Of a DNA stretch of 56,876 nt, positions 1-7,660 are shown piece by piece. A program made the translations under genes and the position numbers. The stretch is from NCBI GenBank assembly GCA_902785075.1, contig CACZXN010000011.1:1-56876 (forward strand), in the 5' to 3' direction. This DNA is from an uncultured Bacteroidales bacterium. Lineage in GTDB: Bacteria; Bacteroidota; Bacteroidia; Bacteroidales; Bacteroidaceae. How positions within the stretch are numbered: the stretch's first letter is position 1; every line of letters begins with the position of its first letter. Below the pieces are notes generated by a model, which saw nothing but the letters and a program-made list of their open reading frames with translations, was not told where the DNA came from and ran no database searches.

Positions 1-1
1 A

Positions 2-823
2 TTGGTCAATTCGATGGGCTTGATAATTTCAAATGGCTTGATGATTTCAAGATTGGTTTGGGACTTGAAGAACGTAGGCAGATTATCAGTTTTAGTAATT
101 GGCACAATGATGCTGTTGCTCGTTTCTGGTTCGTTGGGGGCTGGTACGTTAGGAAGAAATGTGGCAATGTTTGACTCTTTGGTTCCTGTGATGGTGATGC
201 TTGAAGAAGATGATGATTGGAGTGCTGTCGAAGTGGATACCGTCATTGAAGATTCGGTCGTGAATTATTTGGATCATGCTTTGAGGGTGAATAATATGTC
301 GGCATGCATGGGTGATGATGTGACATTAACGTTTGATTTGTTGCTTGGTGTACCTATTAACATGTTCGATGTTGTACTGGAACTTCCTGAAGGGATAAGC
401 GTTGCTATGAATGAGAAGGGTAGGGAGATGATTGAATTGGAAGATACCATCAATTCATTGAATCGATTGATATGTCTACCTGATTCGAACTACGTTGTGA
501 TAGCATTTATAACGTCTTTTAGCGAAAAACCATTAAGTGATGAAGGTTGTCGGGTGAATGTGCAACTTAGAATTGACGAGCATATGCAGGAAGGGCTCTA
601 CCGTATCAACGCAAGCGTAGTTGAACTCTATGACGACATGGGGAATAGTTATCATACAGATGACGTGATAGGGCTGTTAGAGGTGAAACCATGCGAGAAG
701 AACAATCTTGTAAGTATTGGTCAGTCGTCAGGAACATACACAACAGATGGTATGAAAGTGAAAAAAGATGATATGCGGAATGGAATAAATATCATCAATG
801 GTAAGAAAGTGATGGTGAAGTGA
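2..823 (+). CDS. Partial surface/secreted protein with Prevotella-type C-terminal tail
   Basis: Unrecognised protein that runs into the window edge, so its true start is probably outside; the first codon here is only a TTG. A hydrophobic stretch lies at residues ~28-47. The middle (~100-230) reads like a beta-sandwich, with alternating hydrophobic strands and a DVTLTFDL start. The last ~30 residues (a YTTDG motif, then GINIINGKKVMVK) resemble the sorting or anchoring tails that end many Bacteroidales surface proteins. The first ~57 codons are also open in frame 1 (1-174), so the N-terminal ~60 residues may not belong to this protein. Family-level function is unknown; extracytoplasmic location is inferred from the tail and the hydrophobic segment. 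Confidence 0.5.
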   Translation: MVNSMGLIISNGLMISRLVWDLKNVGRLSVLVIGTMMLLLVSGSLGAGTLGRNVAMFDSLVPVMVMLEEDDDWSAVEVDTVIEDSVVNYLDHALRVNNMSACMGDDVTLTFDLLLGVPINMFDVVLELPEGISVAMNEKGREMIELEDTINSLNRLICLPDSNYVVIAFITSFSEKPLSDEGCRVNVQLRIDEHMQEGLYRINASVVELYDDMGNSYHTDDVIGLLEVKPCEKNNLVSIGQSSGTYTTDGMKVKKDDMRNGINIINGKKVMVK

Positions 824-953
824 AAGAAATCAACAAAAAAAGGGTGTCTTTTTTCATTTCGATGTTAGATATTGGCGATTTCTATTCCCTAATAATTGTA
901 AACAGATCAAGAAGAGGAAAGATAATGGGTATTAACATTAAAAATCAAACAAG
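824..953 (+). other. Intergenic region with weak A/T hairpin and first copy of a 26-bp repeat
   Basis: A run of A (835-841) faces a run of T (849-854) across a short GGTGT-type loop. This is a weak terminator-like hairpin just after the preceding stop codon. The segment 925-950 is near-identical to 6225-6251, beyond the 3' end of the caspase-like gene. No clear TAnnTTTG box was seen. Confidence 0.35.
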
Positions 954-2180
954 ATGGAAAAGATGAGTGTAAAACAGTATTTCAAGACCATGTTGAGTGG
1001 TCTGTGGCAGGCTGTCAAATGGATGGCCGGTATCTTCGGATACAAGGATGAGAGTGGATTTGGCGTTTGGGTACGCCGAGTGTTTGCAGGTAGTGTCACT
1101 GTAATTGCCTTCTGTGTGGCGATCGCAGCGTTGACAATCGTAGGTTATGGCCTGTATGATTTCTATGAGCAAAAGACTCGTCACTGGAATGATTATGGCT
1201 ATGACCGATATGACGAGTATGTTTCCCGTAATGTGGCATTCTGCTGGGAGGCTGATGCCAAGGGATTTGTGTTTGATCGCAATACAAGAAAGAAACTGAT
1301 CAAGGATATCAGTTGGATTGCTCAACCAATGGGTGATGATAGTCTGGTGTGTTATGCCATCGGTGATAAACGTGGTTATTTCAACCAATATACCGGTGAG
1401 GTGGTCATTGAACCGAAGTACCGACATGCATGGATATTTTCGGATGGTTTGGCTGGTGTGGAGGAAAATGGTGTTGTCAAGTTTATTGACGATACAGGCA
1501 AGGTGGTGATTGACAAAGGGTTCGCATATAATCCAGATATGGATGGGTATGTGTTCCATGGCGGTTATTGTTTGATCTACACAAAGAACTTGAATCGATG
1601 TGGCTTGATAGACAAGACTGGCGAGTATGTGTTACCACAAGAATATGATGATATCTATCCAACCAACGATTTTGAATTGTGGAAGGTAGAAAAGGGTAAG
1701 GAGATGGCCGTCTATGATAAAGACATGAATCCTGTCATTCCCTTTATGGAATGCTCCATCTACATTGATGAAGGTACTATTGACGTAACGATGCCTGATC
1801 ATACGATGAGGAAGTATGACCTACAGGGTGCGCTTATTAATGATTTCTATATCGGAGGCTATCGGATTCTTGAATACGAGAAAGATGAGATTCTCTATCG
1901 GCAGTACAAGACGCAGAATTACGAATATGATGGAGATTGTGATGAATACGAACCTGAAGGTGTCAAAATGCAATATGAATCGTATCATCCGCTGGCAACA
2001 GCCCGACTGAGGTCATACATAGCTGGTGATGGCTACGAAGGACTGATTACTGCAGATGGTCACATCGTGACGATGCCGCTCTATAGGGATATCCAGGCCA
2101 TCGGGTATGACTTGTATCTTTGTACTTCAACCAACTACGATAAGTTGATTGTGAATGGTAAGGGAGAAATCGTGAGATAG
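954..2180 (+). CDS. Membrane-anchored WG-repeat protein
   Basis: 408 residues. A short cytoplasmic N-terminus is followed by one clear transmembrane segment (~39-62), then a large soluble domain. The soluble part carries WG-type repeats: blocks such as GYFNQYTGEVVIEPKY, then G-V-KFIDDTGKVVI and GLIDKTGEYVLPQEYDDI, each a small beta-unit of the kind that builds WG/KWG repeat propellers. These repeats are common in Bacteroidales and usually have no known enzymatic role. ATG at 954 is used; a second ATG at 963 is possible. Set apart from the next gene by ~120 bp that contain a promoter, so it is probably not in the same operon. Function is unknown; a binding or scaffold role at the membrane is inferred. 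Confidence 0.75.
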   Translation: MEKMSVKQYFKTMLSGLWQAVKWMAGIFGYKDESGFGVWVRRVFAGSVTVIAFCVAIAALTIVGYGLYDFYEQKTRHWNDYGYDRYDEYVSRNVAFCWEADAKGFVFDRNTRKKLIKDISWIAQPMGDDSLVCYAIGDKRGYFNQYTGEVVIEPKYRHAWIFSDGLAGVEENGVVKFIDDTGKVVIDKGFAYNPDMDGYVFHGGYCLIYTKNLNRCGLIDKTGEYVLPQEYDDIYPTNDFELWKVEKGKEMAVYDKDMNPVIPFMECSIYIDEGTIDVTMPDHTMRKYDLQGALINDFYIGGYRILEYEKDEILYRQYKTQNYEYDGDCDEYEPEGVKMQYESYHPLATARLRSYIAGDGYEGLITADGHIVTMPLYRDIQAIGYDLYLCTSTNYDKLIVNGKGEIVR

Positions 2181-2241
2181 TACCCAAAATGGGGGAAAAT
2201 ACTTCAAAACGGGTTGCCGAATGTAAAATAACGTAAGATTA

Positions 2242-2274
2242 TTTGGTGGATAGGAATAAATTGCGTAGTTTTGC
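2242..2274 (+). promoter_or_regulatory. Bacteroidetes-type promoter for unit A
   Basis: TAGTTTTGC at 2266-2274 matches the TAnnTTTG -7 box. TTTGG at 2242-2246 sits 20 bp upstream, as expected for the -33 element. It lies just ahead of the small basic protein gene and would start the ADP-ribose unit A transcript. Confidence 0.6.
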
Positions 2275-2301
2275 GTAAAACATGTGAAGAAAGGAAACGG
2301 A

Positions 2302-2493
2302 ATGAAGAAAAATCTGAGGAAGAGGTTACCTTCGACAACCCTAGATGCCGTTAAGGCGATGAAACGTGGAGAGCGTGAGGCTGAGCAGGAAATGCTTGGC
2401 CCAGGCTTCCATTCACGCCATCAGATTCACAAGTCGAAGAAGACTTATACGCGGAAAATGAAACATAAACAAAACAGAGAGACGAATGTTTAA
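2302..2493 (+). CDS. Small basic protein, function unknown
   Basis: 63 residues from ATG 2302; a GTG at 2284 would add six residues. Very rich in Lys and Arg, with a C-terminal block SRHQIHKSKKTYTRKMKHK. Small proteins with this His-Lys-Ser-Lys-Lys pattern appear to be a conserved Bacteroidales family without known function; the charge suggests nucleic-acid or ribosome contact (inference). Its end overlaps the start of the phosphatase-like gene by 8 bp, which implies translational coupling. The promoter at 2266-2274 lies ~30 bp upstream. Confidence 0.55.
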   Translation: MKKNLRKRLPSTTLDAVKAMKRGEREAEQEMLGPGFHSRHQIHKSKKTYTRKMKHKQNRETNV

Positions 2494-3046
2494 TATAGAG
2501 CAAATCATACAGACAGGCATACCTGACATTGCCCCAGTCTATGGAGGAGTGAGAGGACGTACCATCTCTTCGCACAAACAGGCATACGCATGGAAAAGTA
2601 TTGTGGCAGCAGGACTACGTCAAGTGATAGACTTGCGGAAAGACTATTCTGCTGACAGATATCCAGAACTGTGCCGCCAGTATGGAGTGGATTATTTCCA
2701 TTATCCGATAGCCCCTGACCGTGAAACCATTGCAAAGATGGTGGAATTGTTTCCAGAGTTCTGTCAGAGAATCGACCAAGGTAGCTTTTATATTGCATGC
2801 GCTATGGGACTTCATCGGACGGACATAGCCCTCTGCACCTATTGGGTATTCTATGCAGCAGATAAGGGTATTGCACCACCACCCATCAGAGGGTATAGGC
2901 TGGAAGAAGGTCGCGATACTGATAAAATTATGCGTGTGCTCAATGCTTTCTATCGCTTTGTGTCTGAGAAGGACGGACAGGACCCCATGCCCATCAAGGT
3001 GTTCAAGGAACGGAAGAGAGTGATTGATGAATTGAGTAAGATGTAA
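2486..3046 (+). CDS. Tyrosine/dual-specificity phosphatase-like protein
   Basis: 186 residues. The active-site loop C-A-M-G-L-H-R (Cys105 to Arg111) fits the CX5R signature of cysteine-based phosphatases. GLRQVIDLRKDY (~43-54) resembles the strand that opens the dual-specificity fold, and Asp78 in YPIAPDR is a candidate general acid. The substrate cannot be told; members of this fold act on phosphotyrosine, phosphoinositides or small phosphate esters. In this operon, next to a NADAR-HAD fusion and ADP-ribosylglycohydrolases, a phosphorylated ADP-ribose or nucleotide product is a reasonable guess (inference). It overlaps the upstream small gene by 8 bp. A 134-bp gap without a convincing gene follows. 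Confidence 0.65.
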   Translation: MFNIEQIIQTGIPDIAPVYGGVRGRTISSHKQAYAWKSIVAAGLRQVIDLRKDYSADRYPELCRQYGVDYFHYPIAPDRETIAKMVELFPEFCQRIDQGSFYIACAMGLHRTDIALCTYWVFYAADKGIAPPPIRGYRLEEGRDTDKIMRVLNAFYRFVSEKDGQDPMPIKVFKERKRVIDELSKM

Positions 3047-3180
3047 GGAAGATTATAAGGGCCTATGGGCATTTTCATCATAGTTGGCATTATGAAATAG
3101 ATAGTATACAATATGCTCAACATCATGGAATTGAGAGTATTTAGAAAAGATACAACTGAAGAGTTATAAAAAGAGTTGCT

Positions 3181-3591
3181 ATGCCAACAAAAGAATACTA
3201 TACACGATGCTTCAGGGATGATGCAATCACAGACCCATATAATAGGGGAGGTGTTGCAATTGTCATAGAATTTATCGAAGAAAGATTCTCTATCTTCCGA
3301 GTGAGTTGGGGACCAGAAAGAGAAAGGGGGCACTCGTTTGATGGTGCGGTGGAACGACATTGGTACTTCACCGAAGAAGATACCAAACAACTAATGGCTA
3401 AAACTAAAGCACATAATGGAATAGAACTTCTCAATATAATGTATGAGCGTTTTAAGAACAATGCTCGTAACGCAGATTATTATATTGCTAAGTGGTGTAG
3501 AACAAAGGGTATTGAGTATTGGTTCTATTATCATCGCTGTTTGACCAAGGATGCAAAAAAGAAACTCAAAGAGATAAGATCTGATAGATGA
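3181..3591 (+). CDS. Hypothetical protein, aromatic-rich
   Basis: 136 residues, not recognised. Aromatic-rich motifs (SWGPER, HWYFTEED, YWFYYHRC) and a lysine-rich end. No signal peptide or membrane segment, so it is probably cytoplasmic. It sits in line between the phosphatase-like gene and the NADAR-HAD gene, on the same strand and with gaps of 134 and 54 bp, so it may be part of the same unit. Whether it helps process ADP-ribose is unknown. Confidence 0.5.
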   Translation: MPTKEYYTRCFRDDAITDPYNRGGVAIVIEFIEERFSIFRVSWGPERERGHSFDGAVERHWYFTEEDTKQLMAKTKAHNGIELLNIMYERFKNNARNADYYIAKWCRTKGIEYWFYYHRCLTKDAKKKLKEIRSDR

Positions 3592-3645
3592 TAATTAGTT
3601 AATGCTTGAATTAGAAAGAATCATATACGAATAGGGTAAGATATT

Positions 3646-4632
3646 ATGGAAGACTTTGAGGTTACAACAAGGAATGGTCATCAGTTGGTTGATTTCTATG
3701 ACCCTGATTCAAATACGTTGGATATACGTTCCAATGGGATGTATCCATCGGGGATACTCAGTAATCTGTGCAGCAACGGATTCCGTTTTGACGGAGTAGT
3801 CTGTGGCAGTATGGAGGGCTTCCTCCAATCGCTAAAGCAGAAGGAGAAGAATAAGCAACTTCAAATTTGCTCCATGAAGGGTGGCAATGCCAGGAAGCAT
3901 AGTGCCACGTCATGGCAGACAGACCAGATTGTTTGGTGGAAGGGTGTTGCAATAGACCGTCAGAGTGAAGAATATCAGAAGCTGTTGCGCAGGGCATATC
4001 AGGCGATGTTCGACCAGAGCGAGCGGTTCCGTGCAGCATTGATGCAGACGCGAGGCATCACTCTTATACATAGTAGTGGTGAAGAAAATCCATATAAGAC
4101 CATTCTTACAGAACAGGAATTTTGTCAGATATTAACAGAGATGCGTGACAACTATGACAAGCGAGACAAGCGAATAGAGCGTAAGAAGCGCGTGTTTGTG
4201 GATATGGATAATGTACTCGTCGATTTTGAATCTGGACTATCACAAGTCAGTGAGGAAGTCAAGCAGGAGTATGAAGGTCGTTTGGATGAAATACCTGGAC
4301 TGTTTGGACTGATGAAGCCAATATCAGGAGCGATAGATGCAATGCACGAGTTGCAAAAGCACTATGACCTCTTTATCCTCTCCACGGCACCGTGGAAGAA
4401 TCCTTCTGCTTGGTCGGATAAGGTGAAGTGGGTAACACAATATCTTGATGATGTATTTCACAAGCGCATGGTCATCACTCATCGTAAGGACTTGTGCCAG
4501 GGTGACTATCTGATAGATGATCGTGGCAAGAACGGTACAAGTGAATTTGTCGGCGAGTGGATTGAGTTTGGTTCTGAAAAGTTTCCGGATTGGAACAGTG
4601 TACTTGAATATTTAAATGTAAAGGAGCAATGA
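3646..4632 (+). CDS. NADAR domain fused to HAD-type 5'(3')-nucleotidase
   Basis: 328 residues, two domains. Residues ~15-167 match the NADAR/YbiA-like fold: LSNL (38-41), an FDG turn (48-50), SMEGFLQSLK (55-64, with Glu57 at the position of the conserved Glu) and the long helix carrying AMFDQSERFRAAL. Known NADAR proteins hydrolyse N-glycosidic bonds, including ADP-ribose from guanine bases. Residues ~182-328 form a HAD domain with the nucleophile motif DMDNVLVDF (186-194), LSTAPW (motif II region) and LIDDRGKN (motif IV), as in the 5'(3')-deoxyribonucleotidase group. The likely role is to cleave ADP-ribose or riboside adducts and then dephosphorylate a product (inference). The terminal D-x-x-W-G motif of typical NADARs is altered to an E-E-N-P-Y sequence. 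Overlaps the next gene by 4 bp (ATGA). Confidence 0.72.
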   Translation: MEDFEVTTRNGHQLVDFYDPDSNTLDIRSNGMYPSGILSNLCSNGFRFDGVVCGSMEGFLQSLKQKEKNKQLQICSMKGGNARKHSATSWQTDQIVWWKGVAIDRQSEEYQKLLRRAYQAMFDQSERFRAALMQTRGITLIHSSGEENPYKTILTEQEFCQILTEMRDNYDKRDKRIERKKRVFVDMDNVLVDFESGLSQVSEEVKQEYEGRLDEIPGLFGLMKPISGAIDAMHELQKHYDLFILSTAPWKNPSAWSDKVKWVTQYLDDVFHKRMVITHRKDLCQGDYLIDDRGKNGTSEFVGEWIEFGSEKFPDWNSVLEYLNVKEQ

Positions 4633-5690
4633 ATACATTACAAGACAGAATACGCGGTTCGCTAATCGGTGGTGCCATCGGTGACGCATTGGGTTATCCT
4701 GTAGAGTTTATTGACTCATTTAACGGAATTCAAGCTCGGTATGGTGAAAAAGGTATCACACGCATGGATATAAGGTGGACAGAAGTAGATGTTGCCTCCA
4801 TTGGAAAAGCGGTAGTGTCAGATGATACACAGATGACGCTCTTTACTGCCAATGGACTTTTGAATGCTAAGAAGCAGAATATTCCGATGACGTATGGTAT
4901 TTGTAGAGCTTATGTTGAGTGGTATCTTACGCAAATTGGGAAGAAATCATCTAAGTTCAGTGATTGCTGGATTGCCAACATTCCAGAATTAAATGTCTGT
5001 CGTGCACCAGGTATTACTTGTATGTCGTCGTTGGAGGCAATTTACCGTGGAAGAGAACCTATGAATAGTAGCAAAGGCTGTGGAGGTGTGATGCGCATTG
5101 CTCCCATTCCGCTTTATGCTGCCGTTCAAGAACGAATGAGTGTTGAAGAGGCAGACCATTTAGCTGGTGATGTAGCTGAGATAACTCATCAGCATCCATT
5201 AGGATATATCTCTGCTGCTCTGATGTCCCATGTCATTTATCGGCTTGCCCTTGATATTGAACCAACACAAGAAAGTATGAAACACTATATCATGGAGGGC
5301 GTAGCTGAAATGCGCAAGCAATACAAGACCTGCAATAATGATGTTGAATATATGGCAGAACTGGCTGAACGAGCTATCTACTTGCTAGATAACAACAAGA
5401 CCGATTTGGAGAACGTCGGAGATCTTGGCGAAGGCTGGACGGGCGAAGAAGCATTGGCAATAGCTCTCTATTGCGCCTTGAAGCACTTTGATAGCTTCGA
5501 GCAGGCACTAATTGCTGCCGTAAATCATGGTGGTGACAGTGATAGCACTGGTGCCATCACAGGCAACATCCTTGGTGCCGCTGTAGGATATGAAGCTATC
5601 CCACAGTTCTTCAAGGATGATTTGGAAATGCACGACTTGATTCTGCACATGGCTGATGACCTCTATCGAGGGGAAGTTACAAAGATGTAA
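4629..5690 (+). CDS. ADP-ribosylglycohydrolase (DraG/ARH family), copy 1
   Basis: 353 residues, close to the normal length of this family. Metal-site motifs are intact: GDALG (18-22), SDDTQM (64-69) and, near the C-terminus, HGGDSDSTGAITGN, whose acidic residues bind the two Mg ions. The family removes ADP-ribose from protein side chains or from ADP-ribose conjugates in the cytoplasm. Its ATG overlaps the stop codon of the NADAR-HAD gene (ATGA), so the two are almost surely co-translated. The caspase-like gene follows after 2 bp. The exact substrate (Arg, Ser, nucleic-acid end or O-acetyl-ADP-ribose) cannot be told from the sequence. Confidence 0.9.
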   Translation: MNTLQDRIRGSLIGGAIGDALGYPVEFIDSFNGIQARYGEKGITRMDIRWTEVDVASIGKAVVSDDTQMTLFTANGLLNAKKQNIPMTYGICRAYVEWYLTQIGKKSSKFSDCWIANIPELNVCRAPGITCMSSLEAIYRGREPMNSSKGCGGVMRIAPIPLYAAVQERMSVEEADHLAGDVAEITHQHPLGYISAALMSHVIYRLALDIEPTQESMKHYIMEGVAEMRKQYKTCNNDVEYMAELAERAIYLLDNNKTDLENVGDLGEGWTGEEALAIALYCALKHFDSFEQALIAAVNHGGDSDSTGAITGNILGAAVGYEAIPQFFKDDLEMHDLILHMADDLYRGEVTKM

Positions 5691-5692
5691 AC

Positions 5693-6235
5693 ATGATGAC
5701 AGTTATACACGCAAACGACCCTACAACCAATGTCCTCTCACACTTATATGAGCAGCGACAAAATATATCCGCACGTATTATGGAGGCAAGCACCAACGGC
5801 GATATTCAACGTGCCATCCGTTGTGATGACACCATTATGATGCTGGGGCATGGCAATCAATATGGATTGTTCTCAAAGCCTAATAAGAATGGCGAATACA
5901 AACGTTTTCTGATAACCGACCGTCATGTGCAGTTCCTGCGTGAAAAGACTTGTATAGGGATATGGTGTTACGCCAACAAGTTTGCAGAACGCTATGGCTT
6001 GCATGGCTTGTTTTCAGGGATGATTATCTCTGAACTTCAGGAGGCCATAGACTATGATATTGATACTACAAAAGAGGAGATAGACGAGGAAATGGAGAAG
6101 TTTGCTTGTCGCTTGAACGACTGCATTGATAGATTTGGACTGCCAGAGATACCCAAACGTATGAGAGGCTTGGACGATGTGAAGTCTGAGTTGACCATCT
6201 TTAATTACAACAACTTGTTCTATTATGGGTATTAA
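5693..6235 (+). CDS. Caspase/CHAT-like protein with His-Cys pair, function unknown
   Basis: 180 residues, not assigned to a named family. A predicted strand IMMLGHG brings His53 and a later strand IGIWCYAN brings Cys92; a strand-His-Gly then ~40 residues to strand-Cys layout is what caspase-hemoglobinase-fold peptidases and CHAT domains show. GLFSGMIISE follows. No signal peptide or membrane segment. It starts 2 bp after the ADP-ribosylglycohydrolase and is the last gene of unit A, before a hairpin terminator. It could be a peptidase effector or a non-catalytic relative. The protease call is inferred from motif geometry only. Confidence 0.5.
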   Translation: MMTVIHANDPTTNVLSHLYEQRQNISARIMEASTNGDIQRAIRCDDTIMMLGHGNQYGLFSKPNKNGEYKRFLITDRHVQFLREKTCIGIWCYANKFAERYGLHGLFSGMIISELQEAIDYDIDTTKEEIDEEMEKFACRLNDCIDRFGLPEIPKRMRGLDDVKSELTIFNYNNLFYYGY

Positions 6236-6251
6236 CATTAAATAATCAAAC
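6225..6251 (+). repeat. Second copy of a 26-27-bp direct repeat (first at 925-950)
   Basis: The two copies share ATGGGTATTAACATTAAA and then differ by one extra T before AATCAAAC. Here the repeat covers the last codons and stop of the caspase-like gene and its 3' flank. The other copy ends just before the WG-repeat gene. The repeats bracket ~5.3 kb. Confidence 0.7.
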
Positions 6252-6292
6252 TCTCTCTTTAACCTTTATTCTTTAAACTTTCAACTTTAAAC

Positions 6293-6330
6293 TGCCCCAT
6301 TGGGGCATTATTTATTCATGCTTTTCCTCT
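6293..6330 (+). terminator. Hairpin terminator after unit A
   Basis: TGCCCCA (6293-6299) pairs with TGGGGCA (6301-6307), with the central bases forming the loop. A T-rich tract follows (TTATTTATTC, then a run of T near 6330). It lies ~60 bp past the stop of the caspase-like gene and separates units A and B. Confidence 0.65.
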
Positions 6331-6472
6331 TTTTTTTTGTTTAAATGTTTTGTGGTTTCAATTCTTTTTCTTTATTTTGCACTCGACTCTTGATAGTCTT
6401 TCTTTTGGGACGTCTCCATTTATTGTGTACATAATTGAGAACTTGGAGTTTTCTTAAGAATTATCTTTAAAG
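6308..6472 (+). promoter_or_regulatory. Leader of unit B with a poor -7 match
   Basis: The stretch is very T-rich. TTATTTTGC near 6381 resembles the TAnnTTTG box but is one base short. A TTTTG lies ~20 bp upstream. Unit B probably starts transcription here, since a terminator precedes and a run of closely spaced genes follows. Confidence 0.3.
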
Positions 6473-7348
6473 ATGAGCAAACAAAGCAACATCGTGGAAA
6501 TACAAAATCAGCAGTCATGTCACCATGATGGTGAAGTGCTCTTTGATGAGCGACTTCTTCATTCGGGCATTATGGGTGCTGTGTGTGGAGACATCATAGG
6601 CCTTCCGTATGAGTTGCGTGCTGACAGAACGAAAGATTATCGGTTTGAGATGATATTCCAAGATTTTTCTGATGACACAATTCTCACTATCGCCATCGCA
6701 GAATGGTTGGTTGGAGAACGGTCACCCGAACGTTTGAAATATAGTCTGTTGAAATATGCGATACGCTTTCTTCATAAGAATGTGTGGGGTAGGGGATTCA
6801 AGTCGTGGGTGGATAGCGGAGGAACTCTCGACAGCAGTGGTGTAACATCGAACGGAGCTGCTATGCGTGTGGCAGCTATTGGATATGCTGCAGAGACAGA
6901 AGAGGAGGTGATGCGCTTGGCCGATATGTCTGCTCGTATCACACACAACAGCGATGAGGCGTCACGCGGTGCTCAGGCCGTTTCTCTTGCTGTCTTCATG
7001 GCCAGGAATGGGTATGACATGCCGACGATGCTCAGGACGATAGAAAACAGGTTCGGATATGATCTGCATCGCACGGTAGAGGATATTCGTGATGACTATT
7101 CATTTCAGCTTGATTGTGACAAGTGTGTGCCAGAAAGCATCATCTGCTACCTTCAGAGCCACACCTATGAACAAGCGGTGCGTAATGCGGTTTCGTTAGG
7201 CGGTGATGCCGACACGATGGCTGCAATTGCAGGTGCTATTGCCGCAGCTACCCCCGGCATGGAAATACCACGGTCGATTGCTCTACCATGTTTTGCCCTG
7301 CTTCCTGAAGACTTCAAGGAGATTCTTATTAACCATCAGATAAATTGA
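6473..7348 (+). CDS. ADP-ribosylglycohydrolase (DraG/ARH family), copy 2
   Basis: 291 residues, a divergent and shorter paralogue of copy 1. Metal-site motifs: GDIIG (39-43), SDDT (66-69), SNGAAMR in the middle, ARITHNSDEA, and SLGGDADTMAAIAG near the end. All acidic metal ligands appear kept. Compared with copy 1 it has a GGDADT instead of a GGDSDS type of final motif and an N-terminal extension of ~25 polar residues. This suggests a different conjugate (inference). First gene of unit B; the next gene starts after 3 bp. Cytoplasmic. Confidence 0.88.
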   Translation: MSKQSNIVEIQNQQSCHHDGEVLFDERLLHSGIMGAVCGDIIGLPYELRADRTKDYRFEMIFQDFSDDTILTIAIAEWLVGERSPERLKYSLLKYAIRFLHKNVWGRGFKSWVDSGGTLDSSGVTSNGAAMRVAAIGYAAETEEEVMRLADMSARITHNSDEASRGAQAVSLAVFMARNGYDMPTMLRTIENRFGYDLHRTVEDIRDDYSFQLDCDKCVPESIICYLQSHTYEQAVRNAVSLGGDADTMAAIAGAIAAATPGMEIPRSIALPCFALLPEDFKEILINHQIN

Positions 7349-7351
7349 TAA

Positions 7352-7609
7352 ATGGAAAAGAACAAACCCCTTCAAACAGGCAATACCCTCATAGCGGGTA
7401 AGGAAATCAATGAAAGCATCATGAACGAATTACGTCGTGCTAATGAGAGAGTGGAAGCTGCATCGATGGGTGGCAGCAGCGATTGGGACGGCGGTGGTAA
7501 CCCTCATCGCATGATGGAAGAAATGGATCGTGAATATGCATGGAGAAACTTTTGTGACCTCTGTAAATCTCATGGCCTCGACCCATACGCCGTTCGTGAG
7601 GCATTGTAA
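7352..7609 (+). CDS. Hypothetical small protein in unit B
   Basis: 85 residues, not recognised. A polar, Gly-rich middle (MGGSSDWDGGGNP) is followed by an acidic-aromatic helix (EEMDREYAWRNFCDLC) and ends in DPYAVREAL. No signal peptide or membrane segment. It starts 3 bp after the ADP-ribosylglycohydrolase stop, so co-translation is likely. It might be an accessory or adaptor peptide; nothing more can be said. Confidence 0.55.
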   Translation: MEKNKPLQTGNTLIAGKEINESIMNELRRANERVEAASMGGSSDWDGGGNPHRMMEEMDREYAWRNFCDLCKSHGLDPYAVREAL

Positions 7610-7660
7610 AATCGTAATAGAAGGACAGAGATACAAATCACAATTAAAAAACTATAGATT

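Noticed and set aside
2615-3390. Minus-strand frames opposite the phosphatase-like and following gene
   Set aside because: No motif and fully antisense to genes with recognisable features or consistent operon spacing.
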